From Actinoplanes sichuanensis (GTDB lineage Bacteria; Actinomycetota; Actinomycetes; Mycobacteriales; Micromonosporaceae), in the NCBI RefSeq assembly GCF_033097365.1, contig NZ_AP028461.1, forward strand, positions 1,736,001 to 1,800,000: a DNA stretch of 64,000 nucleotides, given 5' to 3'. Positions 25,123 to 32,811 of this stretch are shown here, in pieces. Position numbers and translations under genes: made by a program. Within the stretch, counting starts at the first letter, position 1. Each line of letters opens with the position of its first letter. Below the pieces are notes generated by a model. The model saw nothing but the letters and a program-made list of their open reading frames with translations. It ran no database searches and was not told the DNA's origin.

Positions 25123-25166
25123 GGCTCTCCCTGCTGTCCCAACTGCGTGAGACAGCAGGGAGAGCC
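25123..25166. terminator. Strong intrinsic hairpin, exporter operon end
   Basis: GGCTCTCCCTGCTGTC (25123-25138) is a perfect 16-bp inverted repeat of GACAGCAGGGAGAGCC (25151-25166), with a 12-base loop. It starts 8 bp beyond the permease stop on the minus strand. Without a T-run it resembles I-shaped actinobacterial terminators; it may work from both sides because the genes converge here. Confidence 0.8.
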
Positions 25167-25174
25167 GCACGGCG

Positions 25175-27421
25175 CTATTCGCTGCGGAGGTTGCCTGGTC
25201 GGGTCAGGCGCAGCAGAGTGGGCAGCGCAGCGGCCGTAGTTCCGAGGACGACCAGCGCGGCCATCCCGGATGTCGTGCCGATTCCGAACCAGTCCACGGT
25301 GACCGGCGCCTCCACCGCCGCCATCAGCACCGAGGACAGCCCGCTGCCGAAACCGATCGCAAGTGTCATGCCGAGCAGCACCGGGACCGCGGCCTGCACC
25401 AGCACCGACCCGGAGAGCGTGCGTCGTCTCGTGCCGAACGCGACCAGCACGGCTAGAACCTGCCGCCGCTCCCGCATCTGCTCGGCCACGTTGACCACCA
25501 GACTGGCCCCGATCAGGGCGAGCATCGCGATCGTGCCCGCCAGCAGACCCTGCCGGATGGTCCGCAACGCGTTGGCCACGGCGTCGTTGCCGGGGCCGTT
25601 CACCAGCGCCTGCGGATCCAGCCGGGCCGCCGTGTTGCGCAGCCGGTCGACCGCATCCGGAGTCTGGTTGTCGAGGGTCAACGTGTACCGGGCTTCGCCG
25701 GCCGGGAAGGCGTCTCCCGCCGCCGCCGGAGTGATCAGCATGAGCGGTCCATAGTCCAGCAGCGTGTCGAATGCCGTCACGTCCCGGGTGGACGCGGGCG
25801 CCGTCCACTGCCCGCCGCCCTCGATCGTGAAGACTCCACTGTTGGCGATGTTGATGGCGTAGGCGTCACCGTCGACACAACCGGGCACCTCGGCATATCC
25901 GGCGAGGGCCGCGCAGCTGCCGATCCGAATCTCGGTCTCGACCCCGGCCTGGGCCGCCCGTGCCAGGCGCACCGGCTCGACACTCCGGACACCGGCGGTC
26001 GACTGAAGCGCCTCGGTCCACGTGCTGACCGGTAGGTCCGAATTCGGCATGACCTGGTGCCGCGACGTGCTGGAGGCTGTCTGACCAGGGCCGCCGACCT
26101 GCGCTTCGATGCCAGTGACCAGGCCTTGCAACGCGATCACCCCGGCCACCGAGACCGCGATTCCGGACACCGCGCGCACCGCGGTGCCGCTGTCCAGCTG
26201 AAGTCGGCGCACCGCCAGCTCCCATGCGACGCCGCCGCCACCGAGTCGGTGCACTACCGCGTCGACCAGCCACGGCAGCAGCAGTGCCAGGCCGATCAGC
26301 AACAGAGCGACCCCCGTGGCCGCCTGGAACTCGAGCGAACCCGACGACTCACCGAGGCCGTCCTTGAGCGGCCAGAGCAGGAAGATGCCGGCCGCGGGCA
26401 GGAGCAGCCGCCACCACAGCCGCCGCCGGATGGTGACGCTGAGCCGGACCACTCCGAGCGGCTCCACCACGACCCGTCGCATCGCCGAGAGCGTCACCAG
26501 CACGGCCACGGCCGGCACACCCAGTGCGATCAGCACGACCAGCACTGGTACCGGGCGCATGTCGGACAGGAAGAAGCTCAGTGGCCCGGTCGCATACCGA
26601 TTGGCCAGCAGTGCCGCTACGACCGCGAGAACCGCGCCGACCAGCAGACCGAGCACGGCCCCCGCGAGCGTCTCCCCGGCTGCGATCCGGCGGGTCATGC
26701 CGGCGTCCGAGCCGACCAGGCGCAACGCGGCCAGCCGCTTGTCGCGGGCCTCTCCGCCGAACCGGACCGCGCTGGCCATGAACACGATCACCGGCGTCAG
26801 CAGCACGACCATGCCGACCGCGGTGAGCAGCACCATCATCGGCGACACCCCCTCGGCCTCGAAGGAATGCCCGAACGCGTCGATCCGGTGACCGGTCTCC
26901 TCGGTGAGAGTGTCAGTGCCCAGGTAGAAGGCGAGATCGGCGGGACCGGTCAAGCCCTCGTCGCTGATCGTCCCGACGATTTCGGCGTCCCATCGCTCGG
27001 CCAGCACCGGATTGGCGGCGATGAGCTGCCGCAGAGCGGGGGAGACCACCATCTCGCCGGGTTTCGGCAGAGCGGTGATGCCGGGCGGGATCGGTGGCCG
27101 GGTGCCCTCCGGCTGCAGCATCCGCCCGTGGATGGCGTCATCGCGGAAGGTGGTCGTGGCGATGCCGAGCAGCAGCGTGTCGTCGCCCCGCGCGACCTCA
27201 CGTTCGCTGTCGATCGCTTCGGTGCGGGCCTCCTCGCGGGCGCTGCTCGCCTCCAGCGCGGACGGCAGGGCGGCTATGCACAGCAGCAGGGCGACACCGA
27301 CTCCGGTGCCGGCCGCGATCAACGCGAGCCGGGCCCAACCCGCTCGGCCGCCGGCGACGCTCATCCGGGCACCCAGCCCGAGCTCGAAGATCCACCGGCG
27401 GAACCGGCCACGGCTGGTCAC
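25175..27421 (-). CDS. FtsX-like ABC transporter permease
   Basis: 748 residues with about ten membrane helices: one near residue 30-50, a large extracytoplasmic region (55-200), three helices forming the first FtsX domain (~200-310), two to four central helices, a second extracytoplasmic domain (~470-620) and three C-terminal helices of the second FtsX domain (GLLAGTIAMLALIGASLVVN...). This is the MacB/LolE-like layout of exporters of peptides, lipids or drugs. The GTG start overlaps the ATPase stop (GTGA), so ATPase and permease are co-translated. The substrate is unknown. Confidence 0.85.
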   Translation of the reverse strand: MTSRGRFRRWIFELGLGARMSVAGGRAGWARLALIAAGTGVGVALLLCIAALPSALEASSAREEARTEAIDSEREVARGDDTLLLGIATTTFRDDAIHGRMLQPEGTRPPIPPGITALPKPGEMVVSPALRQLIAANPVLAERWDAEIVGTISDEGLTGPADLAFYLGTDTLTEETGHRIDAFGHSFEAEGVSPMMVLLTAVGMVVLLTPVIVFMASAVRFGGEARDKRLAALRLVGSDAGMTRRIAAGETLAGAVLGLLVGAVLAVVAALLANRYATGPLSFFLSDMRPVPVLVVLIALGVPAVAVLVTLSAMRRVVVEPLGVVRLSVTIRRRLWWRLLLPAAGIFLLWPLKDGLGESSGSLEFQAATGVALLLIGLALLLPWLVDAVVHRLGGGGVAWELAVRRLQLDSGTAVRAVSGIAVSVAGVIALQGLVTGIEAQVGGPGQTASSTSRHQVMPNSDLPVSTWTEALQSTAGVRSVEPVRLARAAQAGVETEIRIGSCAALAGYAEVPGCVDGDAYAINIANSGVFTIEGGGQWTAPASTRDVTAFDTLLDYGPLMLITPAAAGDAFPAGEARYTLTLDNQTPDAVDRLRNTAARLDPQALVNGPGNDAVANALRTIRQGLLAGTIAMLALIGASLVVNVAEQMRERRQVLAVLVAFGTRRRTLSGSVLVQAAVPVLLGMTLAIGFGSGLSSVLMAAVEAPVTVDWFGIGTTSGMAALVVLGTTAAALPTLLRLTRPGNLRSE

Positions 27422-28101
27422 TGCGCATACTCCTGCTCGCGGACCCGGCCGTCACGCACCACGGCCTCCCGGTCGGAATACGCCGCGACCCGGGGCTCGT
27501 GGGTGACGAGCACGACCGCGGCGCCGGTGTCACGCGCGGCGGCGATGAACAGCTTCATCACCAGCTCGCCGTTGAGCGAGTCGAGCGCGCCGGTCGGCTC
27601 GTCGGCGAACACCACTCGGGGACGGCTGACCAGCGCCCGGGCCACGGCGACTCGCTGGCCCTGGCCGCCGGAGACCTGACCGGGACGTTTACCGGCCACC
27701 TCACCGACCTCCAGGCGCTCCAGCCAGTCGGTGGCGGTGCGATGCGCCTCCCGCCGGCCGGCACCGGACAGTCGCAGCGGAAGCGCCACGTTTTCCACAC
27801 AGGTCAACTCCGGCACGAGCTGCCCGAACTGGAAGACGAATCCGAACTCCCCACGCCGCAGGGCGCTCCGCTCGCTGTCGGACATCGCGGTCAGGTCGCG
27901 GCCGTCATAACCGACCCGGCCGGACTCGGGCTGAAGGATGCCGGCCAGGCAGTGCAGCAGGGTCGACTTGCCGGAGCCGGACGGGCCCATCAGCGCGACC
28001 ACCTCACCCGGCCAGACGTGCAGAGAGGCGTCGTCGAGCGCCTTGGTCTCGCCGAAGTTGAGCCGCAGATTCTCGGCGACCAGCAGCGGTTGATCGGTCA
28101 T
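27418..28101 (-). CDS. ABC transporter ATP-binding protein (MacB/LolD type)
   Basis: 227 residues from the ATG at 28101 with GGGAGA six bases upstream; the GTG at 28125, which overlaps the PadR stop, lacks a binding site but is an alternative. It has Walker A GPSGSGKST, Q-loop FGFVFQFGQ, signature VSGGQGQRVAVARALV, Walker B VVFADEPTGALDS and the switch His in VLVTHEP, typical of exporters that partner FtsX-like permeases. It is the middle gene of a PadR-ATPase-permease operon, a common arrangement for PadR-controlled efflux. Confidence 0.9.
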   Translation of the reverse strand: MTDQPLLVAENLRLNFGETKALDDASLHVWPGEVVALMGPSGSGKSTLLHCLAGILQPESGRVGYDGRDLTAMSDSERSALRRGEFGFVFQFGQLVPELTCVENVALPLRLSGAGRREAHRTATDWLERLEVGEVAGKRPGQVSGGQGQRVAVARALVSRPRVVFADEPTGALDSLNGELVMKLFIAAARDTGAAVVLVTHEPRVAAYSDREAVVRDGRVREQEYAQ

Positions 28102-28121
28102 CGGGGGATCTCCCTGGGGAT

Positions 28122-28643
28122 TCACGGGCGGACGCGGGCGGCCAGACGGTCCAGGCGGGCGGCGGTCAGCTCCAGCCAGCGCAGGTCGGCCTCGAGGTGG
28201 AACAGGGCGTGATCGCAGATCAGCTCGTCGGCGAGGTCGCCGTCGCTTTTACGCCGGGTCAGCTCCCGCATCATCCGCAGGTGCTCGGCCCGCTGGGAGT
28301 CGAGCACCTCGTTGGCGTCGCGGCCGGTCAGTAGGGCCAGCACGACCTTGGTGTAGAGGGTGCTCTGCAGATACGGCTCCGGCTTCTCCGGACGGCCGAT
28401 CCACTCCGCCACGTCGGTGACGCCGGCATGGGTGATCGCGTAACGCTTGCGGTCGGGGCCGTCGCCCGGCTCGGACTCGACCTCGACCAGGCCGTTCTTC
28501 AGCAGCCGGGCCATGGTCGAGTAGACCTGCCCGTAGTGCAGTGCCCGGTCACGGCCGAAGGTGTCGTCATAGGTGCGCTTCAGGTCGTAGCCGTGGCGTG
28601 GCCCGTTTTCCAACAGACCCAGCAAGGCGAAGGTGACTGACAT
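28122..28643 (-). CDS. PadR-family transcriptional regulator
   Basis: 173 residues from the ATG at 28643. The winged helix is unmistakable: FALLGLLENGPRHGYDLKR, then HYGQVYSTMARLLKNGLVEVE and the wing DRKRYAIT, followed by a long C-terminal helical region with repeated Arg/Glu (about 90-173) for dimerisation. It heads the exporter operon and its own leader holds three TGTATA-type half-sites, so it probably autorepresses and controls efflux in response to the exported compound. Confidence 0.9.
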   Translation of the reverse strand: MSVTFALLGLLENGPRHGYDLKRTYDDTFGRDRALHYGQVYSTMARLLKNGLVEVESEPGDGPDRKRYAITHAGVTDVAEWIGRPEKPEPYLQSTLYTKVVLALLTGRDANEVLDSQRAEHLRMMRELTRRKSDGDLADELICDHALFHLEADLRWLELTAARLDRLAARVRP

Positions 28644-28653
28644 GTGCGCTACT

Positions 28654-28683
28654 ATACACACCATGTATAAACATGATGTATAC
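28654..28683 (-). promoter_or_regulatory. PadR operator region
   Basis: Just upstream of the PadR ATG, TATACA (28654-28659) and TGTATA (28665-28670) form a perfect inverted repeat with a 5-bp centre, and a further TGTATA follows at 28677-28682. The AT-rich block contrasts with its GC-rich surroundings and contains the likely -10. PadR operators are usually ATGT/ACAT dyads, which fits. Confidence 0.65.
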
Positions 28684-28688
28684 CCAGC

Positions 28689-29228
28689 TCAGCGCTGTTC
28701 CTTCTCCCGGACCGGCAGCGAGGGCAGGCCGCGTTCGGCGCGGGCCCGATCGGTCAGTTCCTGGATGAGCGCGGTCTTCGCTCGTGCGTAGTCGCCGGGA
28801 TGCGTGCCCGCCTTCGCCAGGTTCCGCTTCAATTCGGCGTATCGTGCGGCCTCCCGCGGATGGGCTCGCAGATAGTCACGCAGGATTCGCTGATTGCGGG
28901 TCGGCCAGCTGTCCTCGGCCACCACGTGCAGGATGTGGGTCCGCCGGCCCCGCGCGAAGCGCACGTAGAGCAGGCGGTCGGTCATGCCGTTGGCGTGCCG
29001 CTGATAGCCGAGCTCGGCCAATGCGGGCGCGCGCCGGTCCACCTCGTCGAAGTCGGCCGCGGCGGCCATCAGGTCGATCGTCGGCTTGGCCGCCAAACCG
29101 GGGACGGCCGTCGAGCCGATGTGCTCGATCGCGGCCACGACGCCGTGCAGCACCGGGCGCAGCTCGGTGATCGCGGCAGCCGCCATGTCCGGCCACGCCG
29201 GGTCGTAATCGATCACTTCGATGCTCAT
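28689..29228 (-). CDS. GrpB-family (UPF0157) nucleotidyltransferase-like protein
   Basis: 179 residues. EVIDYDPAWPDMAAAAI at the start and IEHIGSTAVPGLAAKPTIDLM in the middle are the diagnostic GrpB blocks; the GS and downstream D-x-D-like acidic residues belong to a nucleotidyltransferase fold. Conserved HILHVV and LRDYLRAHPREAARYAELK follow. The biological role of GrpB proteins is unknown. The gene lies upstream of the PadR promoter and is transcribed in the same direction; no functional link is evident. Confidence 0.88.
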   Translation of the reverse strand: MSIEVIDYDPAWPDMAAAAITELRPVLHGVVAAIEHIGSTAVPGLAAKPTIDLMAAAADFDEVDRRAPALAELGYQRHANGMTDRLLYVRFARGRRTHILHVVAEDSWPTRNQRILRDYLRAHPREAARYAELKRNLAKAGTHPGDYARAKTALIQELTDRARAERGLPSLPVREKEQR

Positions 29229-29439
29229 GGAGGCATTGTCCGGCGATCCGCCGGCCGTGCCGCCACACCGGCGGCCGATGCTGTGCCGGGCGCGAAGCGC
29301 GATTGATCAGGCGAGGAGGGGTACGGATGAGTGGCCGGAGCGGACCGAGAGGGGGGACAGATCGAGCCGGGACCGAAGGACATGCGGGCAGGTCAGCCCG
29401 AGTGGACGTGCGAGCGGGTCAGCCCGAATGGACGTAAAA

Positions 29440-29552
29440 GCAGGTCGGACCGCTGGAGGCGGCACAGGTGGGACCGGGGATCTGCCAGCAGGTCGGACCG
29501 TTGGAGGTGGCACAGGTGGGACCGGGGACCTGCCAGCAGGTCGGACCGCTGG
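29440..29552. repeat. 48-bp tandem repeat after the siderophore ATPase gene
   Basis: Two full copies (29440-29487, 29488-29535) and the first ~17 bp of a third, each beginning GCAGGTCGGACCG. They lie in the 337-bp gap 29229-29565 just past the ATPase stop. On the minus strand a frame starting with TTG at 29569, which overlaps that stop (TTGA), runs through the repeats to 29393 and would encode 58 residues with a 16-residue repeat (QRSDLLAG-type). Whether it is translated is unclear; nothing else is seen in the gap. Confidence 0.75.
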
Positions 29553-29565
29553 ACGTGCGAGTGGG

Positions 29566-30378
29566 TCAAGCCCGAGCCGGATGGACGTGGTGGCGGCCGA
29601 TCGGGAGCATCAGGGGCTTGCCGGAGACGGGGTCCGTGATCACCCGACTGTCCAGGCCGAAGACCGCCCGTACGCAAGCCTCGGTCAGGACCTCGCCCGG
29701 CGTGCCCGCCGCGTGCAGGCCTCCGCCGGCCAGCGCGATCAGGTGGTCCGCGTAGCGGGCCGCCATGTTCAGGTCGTGCAGGACCATCACGATCGTGGTG
29801 CCACGGTTGGTGTTCAGGTCGGTGAGCAGGTCGAGGACCTCGATCTGGTGGCTGACGTCGAGGAAGGTGGTGGGCTCGTCGAGTAGCAGCACATCGGTTT
29901 GCTGAGCGAGAGCCATCGCGATCCACACGCGCTGGCGCTGTCCGCCGGAGAGTTCGTCGACGGAGCGGTCGGCCAGGTCGGCGGTGTGGGTGGCGTCGAG
30001 GGCCGCCGCCACCGCCCGGTCGTCGTCGCGGCTCCAGCGGGACAGGAGTCGCTGGTGTGGGTTACGGCCGCGGCCGACCAGGTCGGCGACGGTGATGCCT
30101 TCGGGGGCGATGGGTGACTGGGGGAGCAGGCCGAGAGTGCGTGCGAGTTCCTTGGCCGGCATCCGGTGGACCTCACGGCCGTCCAGGAGGACGTGGCCGG
30201 CGCGTGGTGCGAGCAGCCGTGACATCGAGCGGAGCAGCGTCGACTTGCCGCAGGCGTTCGCGCCGACGATGGCGGTGATGCGGCCGGGCGGTACGAGCAG
30301 GTCGAGGGACTCGATGACCTGACGATCGGCGTATCCGACCGTCAGGCGCTCCACCGTGAGCGTGTGGTCGCTGGTCAC
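29566..30378 (-). CDS. Iron-siderophore ABC transporter ATP-binding protein (FecE/FepC type)
   Basis: 270 residues, GTG start at 30378 with GGAGG six bases upstream. Walker A is GANACGKST, signature LSGGQRQRVWIAMALAQQTD, Walker B LLLDEPTTFLD, switch His VLHDLNMAARYADH, all typical of ferric-siderophore and haem importers. It belongs to the iron-box operon of binding protein, two permeases and this ATPase. Unusually, a repeat-encoded frame separates it from the permease gene, and its start overlaps that frame's stop by GTGA. Confidence 0.92.
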   Translation of the reverse strand: MTSDHTLTVERLTVGYADRQVIESLDLLVPPGRITAIVGANACGKSTLLRSMSRLLAPRAGHVLLDGREVHRMPAKELARTLGLLPQSPIAPEGITVADLVGRGRNPHQRLLSRWSRDDDRAVAAALDATHTADLADRSVDELSGGQRQRVWIAMALAQQTDVLLLDEPTTFLDVSHQIEVLDLLTDLNTNRGTTIVMVLHDLNMAARYADHLIALAGGGLHAAGTPGEVLTEACVRAVFGLDSRVITDPVSGKPLMLPIGRHHVHPARA

Positions 30379-30740
30379 AGGAGGCCTCCGGCGGATTCGG
30401 TGCGGGCGACCTCCGACGAGGCCGCCGCGGCGGGCGACGTGGCCCGGCGAGTGAATAGAGCGGCCGACCGACCTGGGGATCGGGGGCGGCGAGTGAGCAG
30501 GGCGGTCGACTGGCCGGAAGGTTGGGGTCGGCGAGTGAGCAGGGCGGTCGACTGGCCGGAAGGTTGGGGTCGGCGAGTGAGCAGGGCGGTCGACTGGCCG
30601 GAAGGTTGGGGTCGGCGAGTGAGCAGGGCGGTCGACCAGCCAGAAGGCACGGGTCGGCGAGTGAAGGCGATGCTCGGCCGGTGGGAGGGAACAGCCCGGT
30701 AGGTGAAAGGGCGACCCGCGGCGGAGAGGAGCACGTTCAC
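30375..30740 (-). CDS. Putative repeat protein translationally coupled inside the siderophore operon
   Basis: 121 codons. The GTG at 30740 overlaps the TGA of the upstream permease (GTGA), and the stop at 30377-30375 overlaps the GTG of the downstream ATPase (again GTGA). The middle consists of a 14-residue repeat (TALLTRRPQPSGQS and variants) in about five copies, from a 42-bp DNA repeat. The product is basic, Pro/Ser/Thr/Arg-rich, with no signal peptide or known domain. Two perfect 4-base couplings argue for translation, at least to carry ribosomes from permease to ATPase. The composition could equally reflect non-functional repeat DNA kept in frame. Confidence 0.45.
   Translation of the reverse strand: MNVLLSAAGRPFTYRAVPSHRPSIAFTRRPVPSGWSTALLTRRPQPSGQSTALLTRRPQPSGQSTALLTRRPQPSGQSTALLTRRPRSPGRSAALFTRRATSPAAAASSEVARTESAGGLL
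30447..30698. repeat. 42-bp tandem repeat, about six units
   Basis: Units begin with GCGAGTGA at 30447, 30489, 30531, 30573, 30615 and 30657, exactly 42 bp apart. The units from 30489, 30531 and 30573 are nearly identical; the outer ones are diverged, as in an array that grows in the middle. There are no unique spacers. It fills most of the gap between siderophore permease and ATPase genes. Confidence 0.92.
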
Positions 30741-31771
30741 AGGGAGCCGCCGGCGCGGTTGGTGCGGATCAAAAGGAAGATCAGGTACGGGGCGCCGAGC
30801 ACCCCGGTGATGACCCCGACCGGAAAGCGGGTGTCGAAAGCGAACTGCCCCAGGAAGTCCGCCGCCAGGACGAGCAGGGCCCCGACCAGGGCTGCCGGCA
30901 GGAGGAACGAGCCGCCCGGCCCGACCAGACGGGCGGCGATCGGTCCGGCCAGGAAGGCCACGAACGCGATCGGGCCGGTGGCCGACGTGGCGAAGGCGAT
31001 CAGACCGACCGCGGCGACGATGGCGATCAGGCGGGTTCGTTCCAGCCGGGTGCCGAGGGCCGCCGCCGTGTCGTCACCCAGTTGGAGCATGGTCAGGTTG
31101 CGGCCCTGGCCGAGGAGCACCGGCCCGAAGACGGCCAGTGCGAACAGGACCGGGACGACCTCGTCCCAGGTGGACCCGTTGAGACTGCCGTTGAGCCACC
31201 GGGTGGCCGCCTGGAGATCCCACTGCCCGGCCTGGTCGAGGATGTAGGACGTGGCGCTGTTGAGCATGGCCGCGATGCCGATGCCGATCAGGACGAGCCG
31301 GGTTCCGGCCACGCCGTCCTTGAACGACAGGACGTAGATGACGATGGCCACCCCGAGTGCGGCGACGATCGCGAAGACCGAGACCTCGCCGTCGCTGAGG
31401 TCGAGCACGATGATGCCGAACGAGGCCGCCGCTCCCGCCGCCGAGCTGATGCCGATGATGTCGGGGCTGGCCAGCGGATTGCGGAGCATCGTTTGGAAGG
31501 TCACCCCGCCGAGCCCGAAACACAGGCCGGTGAGCAGAGCGAGCACGGCCCGGGGCAGGCGCAGTTCCCCGACCGTGAACGACGCGCCGGGCACCGTCTC
31601 GCCGAGGATGACGGCGAGCACGTCGGCGGGTGGGTAGAAGGTCTGGCCGACCATCAGCGATACGGCGAAGATCGCGGACACCGCCACGGCCAGAACGGTC
31701 AGCACCGCCTGCCGCCGTCGCGCCCGCCGGACCCGGCCGCGGGTGACGGCCTCGAGGGTCGTGGTGCTCAC
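30737..31771 (-). CDS. Iron-siderophore ABC permease 2 (FecD/FepG type)
   Basis: 344 residues with about nine to ten membrane helices. The FecCD-family hallmarks are present: RLPRAVLALLTGLCFGLGG, TMLRNPLASPDIIGISSAAG and the late ATSATGPIAFVAFLAGPIA with FPVGVITGVLGAPYLIFLL. The GTG at 31771 overlaps the stop of permease 1 (GTGA). It pairs with permease 1 to form the channel for ferric siderophore entry. Confidence 0.92.
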   Translation of the reverse strand: MSTTTLEAVTRGRVRRARRRQAVLTVLAVAVSAIFAVSLMVGQTFYPPADVLAVILGETVPGASFTVGELRLPRAVLALLTGLCFGLGGVTFQTMLRNPLASPDIIGISSAAGAAASFGIIVLDLSDGEVSVFAIVAALGVAIVIYVLSFKDGVAGTRLVLIGIGIAAMLNSATSYILDQAGQWDLQAATRWLNGSLNGSTWDEVVPVLFALAVFGPVLLGQGRNLTMLQLGDDTAAALGTRLERTRLIAIVAAVGLIAFATSATGPIAFVAFLAGPIAARLVGPGGSFLLPAALVGALLVLAADFLGQFAFDTRFPVGVITGVLGAPYLIFLLIRTNRAGGSL

Positions 31772-32811
31772 AGCTCACGTACTTTCTGACGGCGGACGAT
31801 GTAGATGAAGAACGGCGCCCCGACCAGCGCGGTGATGATGCCGGCGGCGATCTCGTCGGGCCGGTTCACGACACGGCCGAGCACGTCGGCGGCGGTCAGC
31901 AGGGCGGCACCGGCCAGGGCGACGTACGGCAGCAGCCACCGATGGTCGAGCCCGACGAGCAGCCGGCACATGTGCGGGACGATCAGCCCGACGAACGCGA
32001 TCGGCCCGGCGACCGCGGTGGCCGCGCCGCACAGGACGACCGCGCCGAGGGCCGCGACCCCGCGGATCAGGGCGACCCGTTCACCGAGGCCGGCCGCGAG
32101 TTCGTCGCCGAGGGCCAGCGAGTTCAGCGGGCGGGCGCAGAGCAGGCAGACGATCAGCCCGGCGGTCAGGAACGGCAGGACCGTGGTGATGCTCTCCCAG
32201 CCGACGCCGCCGACTCCGCCGACCTGCCAGGACTGGAAGTTCTCGGCGATGTCGCCGCGCGGCAGCACCACCGCGACGACCAGGGAGGCGAGCGCGGCCG
32301 AGGTGGCCGCGCCGGCGAGAGCGATCTTGAGTGGGGTGGCGCCGCCGCGGCCGAGCGACCCGACCCCGTAGACGAACAGGGTGGAGACGGCGGCCCCGGC
32401 GATCGCGACCCAGATGTACTGGGTGGCGGTGGTCAGGCCGAACGTCACCATGGCGACCGCGATCGCCAGCATGGCGCCCATGTTGACGCCGAGGATGCCC
32501 GGGTCGGCGAGCGGATTGCGGGTGACGCCCTGCATGACCGCGCCGGACAGGGCGAGGGCGGCGCCGACGAGCACGGCGAGGACCGTACGCGGGATGCGTT
32601 TGACCACCGCCGCCTGGTTGAGCGTCTCGTCGGTCCCGCCGAACGCGGCGGTGATGTCGGCCCAGCCGACGATGCGGGAGCCGAAGGCGACCGAGGCGAG
32701 CATCACCAGGAGCAGCAGCGCGACGACGACGAGGAGCCAGGCCAGGCGCACCCGGGCCGGGCGCCGCACGGTGGCGACGTCCGGCCCGGACGGGATTTCC
32801 GTCTGCGTCAT
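31768..32811 (-). CDS. Iron-siderophore ABC permease 1 (FecC/FepD type)
   Basis: 347 residues. An N-terminal cytoplasmic stretch precedes the first helix (ARVRLAWLLVVVALLLLVML); the family blocks RIPRTVLAVLVGAALALSGA, VTRNPLADPGILGVNMGA and VAGPIAFVGLIVPHMCRLLVG (EAA-like ATPase contact) follow. The ATG overlaps the stop of the binding-protein gene by one base, so the operon is coupled throughout. It is regulated by the iron box upstream of the binding protein. Confidence 0.92.
   Translation of the reverse strand: MTQTEIPSGPDVATVRRPARVRLAWLLVVVALLLLVMLASVAFGSRIVGWADITAAFGGTDETLNQAAVVKRIPRTVLAVLVGAALALSGAVMQGVTRNPLADPGILGVNMGAMLAIAVAMVTFGLTTATQYIWVAIAGAAVSTLFVYGVGSLGRGGATPLKIALAGAATSAALASLVVAVVLPRGDIAENFQSWQVGGVGGVGWESITTVLPFLTAGLIVCLLCARPLNSLALGDELAAGLGERVALIRGVAALGAVVLCGAATAVAGPIAFVGLIVPHMCRLLVGLDHRWLLPYVALAGAALLTAADVLGRVVNRPDEIAAGIITALVGAPFFIYIVRRQKVREL

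Noticed and set aside
30447..30698. Array resembling CRISPR repeats
   Set aside because: Units are contiguous and nearly identical over the full 42 bp with no variable spacers and no cas genes.
30364..30702. Plus-strand frame through the 42-bp repeats (WPEGWGRRVSRAVD repeats)
   Set aside because: It has no ribosome-binding site and opposes the operon; the minus-strand frame is coupled by GTGA overlaps at both ends and is the better candidate.
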